From Betaproteobacteria bacterium UBA5216 (GTDB taxonomy: Bacteria; Pseudomonadota; Gammaproteobacteria; Burkholderiales; SG8-41): DNA of 64,000 bases. This document shows positions 59,247 to 64,000 of the stretch, piece by piece. The position numbers and the translations under genes are program-made. The DNA is taken from positions 62,001 to 126,000 of the forward strand of contig DHVE01000044.1 in the NCBI GenBank assembly GCA_002412495.1. Direction: 5' to 3'. A model generated the notes under the pieces. That model searched no databases, was not told the origin of the DNA, and saw only the letters and a list, made by a program, of their open reading frames with translations. Within the stretch, counting starts at the first letter, position 1; each line of letters starts with the position of its first letter.

Positions 59247-60947
59247 ATGCCGCAATCGTTCGACATCATCATCGTCGGTGGCGGCGCGGCGGGTTGCGTG
59301 CTCGCCAGCCGCCTGAGCGAACGCGCGTGGTGCCGCGTGCTGCTGCTGGAAGCCGGCATCGACACGCCACCGGGCGCGGAACCCGGCGACATCACCGATG
59401 TGTATCCCACCTCGTATTACAACAAGCGTTATCTGTGGCCCGGACTCAACGCGAACTTTCGTGAAGGACACCCCGCGCATTTTCCCCAGGCGCGCGTGAT
59501 GGGCGGCGGCGGCTCGGTGATGGGCATGGTGGCGCTGCGCGGCGTCGCGGGTGATTACGAGCGCTGGCGTGCCGCGGGCGCCGCCGGCTGGGGCTGGAAC
59601 GACGTATTGCCCTACTTTAGAAAGCTCGAAACGGATAATGATTTCAGTGACGATGGCCACGGCAAGAGCGGCCCCGTGCCGATACGCCGCCTGCCGCGCG
59701 CCGCATGGCCGCCGCTGGCGCGCGCCGTGGCGCAATACGGTGCGTCACTCGGCCTGCCGTTTATCGACGACATGAACATGGATTTTCGCGATGGCTGTGG
59801 TGCGGTGCCAATGAGCAACACGCCCGCGCGGCGCGGATCGAGTGCGTTATGTTACCTGACGGCAGACGTGCGGCGGCGCGAGAACCTCACCATCCACGCG
59901 CCGGCAACCGTGACCCGCATACGGTTCGACGACACGCGCGCCACCGGTGTCCGCGCGGATATCCACGGTCAGTCCGTGGATTTCAGCGCTCGCGAAGTGA
60001 TTCTTGCCGCCGGCGCGATTTTTACGCCGGCGTTGCTGATGCGTTCCGGCATCGGGCCGGCGGCGCACCTGCGCGAACACGGCATCGGCGTGGTGGCTGA
60101 TCGCCCCGGCGTCGGCGCCAATCTGCAAAATCATCCCGTGGCGTTCATCGGCATGCATTTGCGCAAGGGCGCGCGCCAACCCGCCACGCTGCGCACCACG
60201 GCTGCCGTCAGCATGCGGTTTTCGTCCGGTCTCGCGGGCTGCAACGCGAGCGATCTTTACATCAACGTGCAAAGCAAATCCTCGTGGAACGCGCTCGGCA
60301 TGCAAATCGCCAACGTGGCACCAGCGCTGTTGCAGCCGCTGTCGCGTGGCGCAGTCACGCTGGCCTCACCCGATGTAAAAGACTATCCGCGCATTGCCTT
60401 CAATTTTTTGTCACACGAAGCCGATCTCGCGCGCCTCACCCGTGCGTTCATCCGCGCGGCAGAACTTTCCATCGCGTGCGGCAACACCACCGCCTGCGGC
60501 ACACCCTTCCCGGTGCCCATGGGTAACCGCATACGCTCGCTCAACGAATTGAATCGCGCCAACGCCATCAAGACCGCGTTGATCGCCAAGGCGCTGGACC
60601 TCATGCCCCCGCTGGCGGATCGCCTGCTGCTGACCGCCGCCGGAAAAAACATCGTGCTGCGCGATCTGCTGGCCGATCCCGCCCGGCTCAAGGCGCACAT
60701 GCTCGACAACGCCACCGGCGTATTTCATCCGGCGGGCACTTGCCGCATGGGCAGCCCGGACGACCCCGGCGCGGTGGTCGATACGCAAGGCCGCGTTTAC
60801 GGCGTCGGTGGACTGCGCGTGGCGGACGCCTCTATCATGCCGTTCATTACTTCCGCCAATACCAACATACCGACGCTCATGATCGCCGAAAAAATCGCGG
60901 CGGCGGTGATGGAGACTCAATCGACCGCTTCGACCATTACGCCATGA
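59247..60947 (+). CDS. GMC family FAD-dependent oxidoreductase
   Basis: 566 residues. FDIIIVGGGAAGCVLASRLS binds FAD, GGGGSVMGMVALRGVAGDYE is GMC signature 1 (with S-V-M-G in place of the commoner S-S-I-N-G), ILAAGAIFTPALLMRSGIGP is signature 2, and FHPAGTCRMGSP with SANTNIPTLMIAEKIAA is the C-terminal catalytic block. It likely oxidises an alcohol. Its stop overlaps the Bug 18 start (ATGA), so receptor and enzyme are translationally coupled. It shares only moderate similarity with the GMC enzyme at 21141. Confidence 0.93.
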   Translation: MPQSFDIIIVGGGAAGCVLASRLSERAWCRVLLLEAGIDTPPGAEPGDITDVYPTSYYNKRYLWPGLNANFREGHPAHFPQARVMGGGGSVMGMVALRGVAGDYERWRAAGAAGWGWNDVLPYFRKLETDNDFSDDGHGKSGPVPIRRLPRAAWPPLARAVAQYGASLGLPFIDDMNMDFRDGCGAVPMSNTPARRGSSALCYLTADVRRRENLTIHAPATVTRIRFDDTRATGVRADIHGQSVDFSAREVILAAGAIFTPALLMRSGIGPAAHLREHGIGVVADRPGVGANLQNHPVAFIGMHLRKGARQPATLRTTAAVSMRFSSGLAGCNASDLYINVQSKSSWNALGMQIANVAPALLQPLSRGAVTLASPDVKDYPRIAFNFLSHEADLARLTRAFIRAAELSIACGNTTACGTPFPVPMGNRIRSLNELNRANAIKTALIAKALDLMPPLADRLLLTAAGKNIVLRDLLADPARLKAHMLDNATGVFHPAGTCRMGSPDDPGAVVDTQGRVYGVGGLRVADASIMPFITSANTNIPTLMIAEKIAAAVMETQSTASTITP

Positions 60948-61927
60948 AAATTCTGCTCAATGCCCATTACCGTATCGCGGCACGGTCGTGCCAGACGGCG
61001 CTGCTCATACTGCTTCCGCTCCTCGCGCAGGCGCAGGGCTACCCGGCGAAACCCATACGCATTCTGGTCGGCCCCGGCCCCGATGTGATCGCGCGCACCT
61101 TCGCGCAAAAATTCACCGATGCCTGGGGCCAGCAGATCGTGATTGATCAGCGCCCCGGCGCTGGGGGCAATATCGCTGCGGAGTTGGCCGCCAAGGCACC
61201 GACTGACGGCTACACGCTGCTGGTCGCAACCTCGGCGTTTGCCGCCAATGTGATTCTGCAACCCGGCCCGTTTGATCTGGTGAAGGATTTCGCGCCGGTG
61301 GCTTTGTTTGCGACATCACCCCTGATACTGACGGTGCATCCGTCCGTGCCCGCCACCACCGTGCAGGAACTGGTCGCGCTGGCGAAGGCGCGTCCGGGCC
61401 AGCTTAACTATGCATCCACGGGCAACGGCACCGCGCCGCATCTGGGCGGAGAAATGTTCAAGACCGCCGCGCGCATTGATCTGGTTCACGTGCCGTACAA
61501 AGGCGCGGGCCCCGCCATCGTGGATGTAATGGCGGGCCAGATTCAGGTGTATTTCCAGATTGCGCCCGGCGTGCTGGGAGCGCTGCAATCCGGAAAAATA
61601 CGCGGCCTCGCGGTCAGCAGCCTGCAACGCTCAAAACTCGCGCCGGAGCTGCCCACGATGAGCGAAGCGGGCTATCCCGGATTTCACGCCGCCGGCTGGA
61701 ACGGTTTGGTGGCGCCCGCGGGATCACCGCGCGCGGTTATCAACCAACTGCATGCGGAGATCATCCGTTTGCTGGCACACCCCGACGTCACCAAACGATT
61801 AACCGGCGCGGGCTGGGAACCCGCGAGCACCAGCAACAACACGCCCGATACGTTCGGCCAGTTCATCAAATCCGAAATCGCCAAATTCGCCAAGGTCATC
61901 AAGGAAAACGGACTCAAGGTTGATTAG
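60944..61927 (+). CDS. Bug/TctC-family periplasmic solute receptor (Bug 18), shortened binding loop
   Basis: 327 residues, ATG overlapping the GMC stop. Signal core ALLILLPLLAQAQ. The first loop is shortened to IRILVGPGPDVIARTFAQKF, missing the V-P-F-x-P-G-G residues but keeping the Asp before V-I-A-R. WGQQIVIDQRPGAGGNIAAE, PTDGYT and HVPYKG follow. It is followed by the BKACE gene, whose ATG lies 56 bases after its stop. The loop deletion is the strongest departure from the family consensus in the window. Confidence 0.95.
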   Translation: MKILLNAHYRIAARSCQTALLILLPLLAQAQGYPAKPIRILVGPGPDVIARTFAQKFTDAWGQQIVIDQRPGAGGNIAAELAAKAPTDGYTLLVATSAFAANVILQPGPFDLVKDFAPVALFATSPLILTVHPSVPATTVQELVALAKARPGQLNYASTGNGTAPHLGGEMFKTAARIDLVHVPYKGAGPAIVDVMAGQIQVYFQIAPGVLGALQSGKIRGLAVSSLQRSKLAPELPTMSEAGYPGFHAAGWNGLVAPAGSPRAVINQLHAEIIRLLAHPDVTKRLTGAGWEPASTSNNTPDTFGQFIKSEIAKFAKVIKENGLKVD

Positions 61928-61982
61928 CGTTCGTTTGCAAATCGACATCACGCCAACACACGCCTTCACAAAAATCATCGCC

Positions 61983-62786
61983 ATGGAAAAACTCATCATC
62001 ACCAACTGTGCCACTGACTGCTCGATGTACCCCGAATGGCAGCAGCGCTTTCATGACTCCAACGTGCTCGCGGCCTCCATAGCCCCCGCGTGGCGCGCGG
62101 GCGCTGCCATCGCGCACATCCACGCGCCACCCGGCGATTTCAAGGCATGGGAATCGCACACCAAGGCCATCCGCGACGCCTGCGGCATCCTGATTCAGTA
62201 CGGCATTTCCACGCAAACGGTGGAACAGCGGCGCGCGGTGATCAAGAACAAACCGGACATGATTTCGGTGGCGGTCGGCGCGCACAACTTGTCGTTTGTC
62301 GGGCGCGATCTGATGATGCTGCACCCGCGCGAGGAACTCGCCGAGCTGATGCGGATGTGCCGCGACAACGGCGTGAAGCCCGAATTCGAAGTGTGCGCGC
62401 TGGGCGATTGCTGGATGATCAACGACCTCGCGCAAAAAGGCCTGATTGAGCCGCCGTTCATGATGACAATATTTTTCGGGCGGCCAGGCGGCAGTTGGTC
62501 GCCGCCGACGCCAGAGGAATTCATACATAGAATCAAACACTTGCCGCAAGGCTCGTATTACATGACCAGCGTCACTGGCGCCACGCATTTACAGCTCACC
62601 ACGATGTCGGTGCTGATGGGCGGCCATGTACGCGTGGGCACGGAAGACGAACCGTATCTCGCGCCCGGCACGCTCGGCGACAACGTGGATCACGTAACGC
62701 GCATCGCCAGCATTTCCAAACAACTCGGGCGCGAGGTGGCCAGCGTGGATGAAGCGCGCGCGATGCTGAAGATTCCGCGGCACTGA
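61983..62786 (+). CDS. BKACE family protein (DUF849, 3-keto-5-aminohexanoate cleavage enzyme-like)
   Basis: 267 residues from the ATG at 61983; a frame start at 61920 overlaps Bug 18 and is less likely. EKLIITNCATDCSMYPEWQQ, the zinc pair in AAIAHIHAPPGD (HxH), VGAHNLSFVGRDLMML and GGHVRVGTEDEPYLAPGTLG match the beta-keto acid cleavage enzymes. These condense a beta-keto acid with acetyl-CoA and cleave it. The substrate may be the oxidised product of the GMC enzyme upstream. The FMN-dependent oxidase starts 11 bases after its stop. Confidence 0.9.
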   Translation: MEKLIITNCATDCSMYPEWQQRFHDSNVLAASIAPAWRAGAAIAHIHAPPGDFKAWESHTKAIRDACGILIQYGISTQTVEQRRAVIKNKPDMISVAVGAHNLSFVGRDLMMLHPREELAELMRMCRDNGVKPEFEVCALGDCWMINDLAQKGLIEPPFMMTIFFGRPGGSWSPPTPEEFIHRIKHLPQGSYYMTSVTGATHLQLTTMSVLMGGHVRVGTEDEPYLAPGTLGDNVDHVTRIASISKQLGREVASVDEARAMLKIPRH

Positions 62787-62797
62787 TCGAAGCCGAC

Positions 62798-63994
62798 ATG
62801 ACCGACCCCACGCTGGGCTTTTACGACACCACCGATCTGCGCGAAGCGGCGCGCCGCCGTCTGCCGAAGGGCCTGTTTGAATTCATGGATCGCGGCAACG
62901 ATGACGAAATCGCGATGCGCGACAACCGCGCGGTAATGGCCGGCATCAAGCTGAAGCCGCGTGTACTGAATGATGTGTCCGTGCGCGATCAGGCCATCAC
63001 CCTGTTCGGCAAACCGCAAAAAATGCCGGTGATCGTCGCGCCCACGGGTTCGGCGGGGCTTGCGTGGCACGAGGGTGAAATCGCCATCGCGCGCGCGGCG
63101 CGAGCACACGGCATACCGTTCACCCTGGCGCTGGGCTCGATGACCAAACTTGAACGCGTGGCCGAGGCCGCCGGTGGTTCCGGCAGTTCGCTGTGGTTCC
63201 AGTTTTACATGTGGCCCGAACGCAAGCTTTCGCATCAGGTGATCGCGCGCGCGAAAGAAGCCGGCTTCGAGGCGCTGGTATTCACTGTCGATACGCCGGT
63301 GGCGCCGGGGCGCGAATACAACCTCAAAAACGGCATGACCATTCCATTCAAATTTACCACGCGCAACACGCTCGATGTGCTGGGCCATCCGCGCTGGCTC
63401 ATGGGTGTCTGGCTGCGCTATATGCTCACCACCGGTACGCCGCGGTACCAGAATTTTCCGGAAGCCACGCAAACCAAAATCACCGCGCTGCCGATGGGCC
63501 GCTCGTCGAACTTCTGTCCCAACATCACGTGGGATGATGTGCGCGAGCTGCGCAAACTGTGGCCGTACAAGCTCATCGTCAAGGGTATCCAGCACCCGGC
63601 GGATGCCGTGCTCGCTGCCGATTGCGGCGCGGACGCGGTGGTGATTTCCAATCACGGCGGACGCGTGCTCGACGCCGCGCCCGTACCCATTCTCACGCTG
63701 CCGCAAGTGGTGGATGCGGTGGGCAAGCGCATCACGGTGATCGTCGATAGCGGCTTTCGCCGTGGCGCGGATGTGATCAAGGCACTGGCGCTGGGCGCCA
63801 ACGCGGTGATGCTCGGGCGCGCGCCGTTGCATGGCGTGGCGGCGGCGGGCGAAGCCGGCGCGCTGCGCGCGCTGCAAATTTACCGTGATGAAATCGACCG
63901 CGTTTTAGCGCTGGTCGGCTGCACTCGCCTTGATCAACTCAATCGCGAGCATGTCGATTTGTCCAGCGTGCACGGTAACGCTCAGCACGAATAA
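62798..63994 (+). CDS. FMN-dependent alpha-hydroxy acid oxidase/dehydrogenase
   Basis: 398 residues. PVIVAPTGSAGLAWHEGEIA is the FMN-side motif, LALGSMTKLERVAEAAGGSG and LWFQFYMWPERK follow, LIVKGIQHPADAV holds the catalytic-site lysine and VVISNHGGRVLDAAP the active-site His and Arg (S-N-H-G-G-R). IVDSGFRRGADVIKALALGA and VMLGRAPLHG bind the phosphate. Relatives oxidise lactate, glycolate, mandelate or longer 2-hydroxy acids. It closes a plus-strand set (GMC oxidoreductase, Bug 18, BKACE, this enzyme) that looks like one catabolic transcript. An ATG at 63998 at the window edge may start another gene. Confidence 0.94.
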   Translation: MTDPTLGFYDTTDLREAARRRLPKGLFEFMDRGNDDEIAMRDNRAVMAGIKLKPRVLNDVSVRDQAITLFGKPQKMPVIVAPTGSAGLAWHEGEIAIARAARAHGIPFTLALGSMTKLERVAEAAGGSGSSLWFQFYMWPERKLSHQVIARAKEAGFEALVFTVDTPVAPGREYNLKNGMTIPFKFTTRNTLDVLGHPRWLMGVWLRYMLTTGTPRYQNFPEATQTKITALPMGRSSNFCPNITWDDVRELRKLWPYKLIVKGIQHPADAVLAADCGADAVVISNHGGRVLDAAPVPILTLPQVVDAVGKRITVIVDSGFRRGADVIKALALGANAVMLGRAPLHGVAAAGEAGALRALQIYRDEIDRVLALVGCTRLDQLNREHVDLSSVHGNAQHE

Positions 63995-64000
63995 TTCATG

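Noticed and set aside
63998..64000. ATG at the window edge as the start of another gene
   Set aside because: Only the three bases are visible, with no ribosome site, so nothing can be claimed.

Overview
This is a GC-rich, gene-dense chromosomal window. It probably comes from a betaproteobacterium of the Burkholderiales type (Bordetella/Achromobacter-like or an uncultured soil relative). The basis is content: 18 full-length periplasmic solute receptors of the Bug/TctC family lie in 64 kb, each beside enzymes for organic acids, CoA thioesters or aromatic fragments. Expansions of this receptor family are known mainly from that order. I see no rRNA, tRNA, CRISPR array, phage gene, integrase or transposase. 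I also see no recognisable transcription regulator and no TctA/TctB membrane subunits.

Layout. 1-9170: an MmgE/PrpD tail, four Bug receptors, a ketopantoate-reductase-like enzyme, a membrane protein with a Bro-N-like domain, and the radical-SAM protein YgiQ. 9248-14044: an SDR, a 2-hydroxyacid dehydrogenase with an alpha/beta hydrolase, a DKNYY-type lipoprotein and a Tat-exported amidohydrolase. 14140-24000: Bug receptors with MmgE/PrpD and a GMC oxidoreductase, interrupted at about 17.9-20.1 kb by a lower-GC patch. That patch holds a PIN-domain toxin-like gene and its partner between 110-bp inverted repeats, plus the 3' stump of a deleted Bug gene. 24070-34479: a long plus-strand run of catabolic genes (ComDE-like split TPP decarboxylase, aldehyde dehydrogenase, GlcG/HbpS-like protein, Gfo/Idh/MocA oxidoreductase, deacetylase, amidohydrolase) with four Bugs. 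34603-45303: benzoylformate-decarboxylase-like enzyme, DegT aminotransferase, GST, TauD dioxygenase, a duplicated EthD-like protein coupled to an enoyl-CoA hydratase, CapA, and three Bugs. 45461-50210: a hydantoinase/oxoprolinase B-A pair followed by a Bug. 50211-55862: an accessory insertion whose only gene encodes a 1569-residue protein with an Mrr-like nuclease domain, a STAND/NACHT-type NTPase and a long helical C-terminus. This is the architecture of Avs-type anti-phage proteins. 55863-63994: a Bug/CitE-like lyase/CoA-transferase operon on the minus strand, then GMC oxidoreductase, Bug, BKACE (DUF849) and an FMN-dependent 2-hydroxyacid oxidase on the plus strand.

The recurring logic is a secreted receptor next to two to four soluble enzymes, often joined by ATGA stop/start overlaps. 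This suggests many small scavenging modules for carboxylates whose membrane transporters are encoded elsewhere. Intergenic DNA carries at least five families of short palindromic repeats. One is nested inside another, one is translated in frame inside ygiQ, and one supplies the only canonical start region of a Bug gene. A separate AT-rich 20-22 bp motif recurs at gene junctions.

Limits: all names come from reading motifs by eye. Substrates of the Bug proteins cannot be deduced from sequence alone. Start sites are choices between alternatives unless a Shine-Dalgarno sequence is mentioned.
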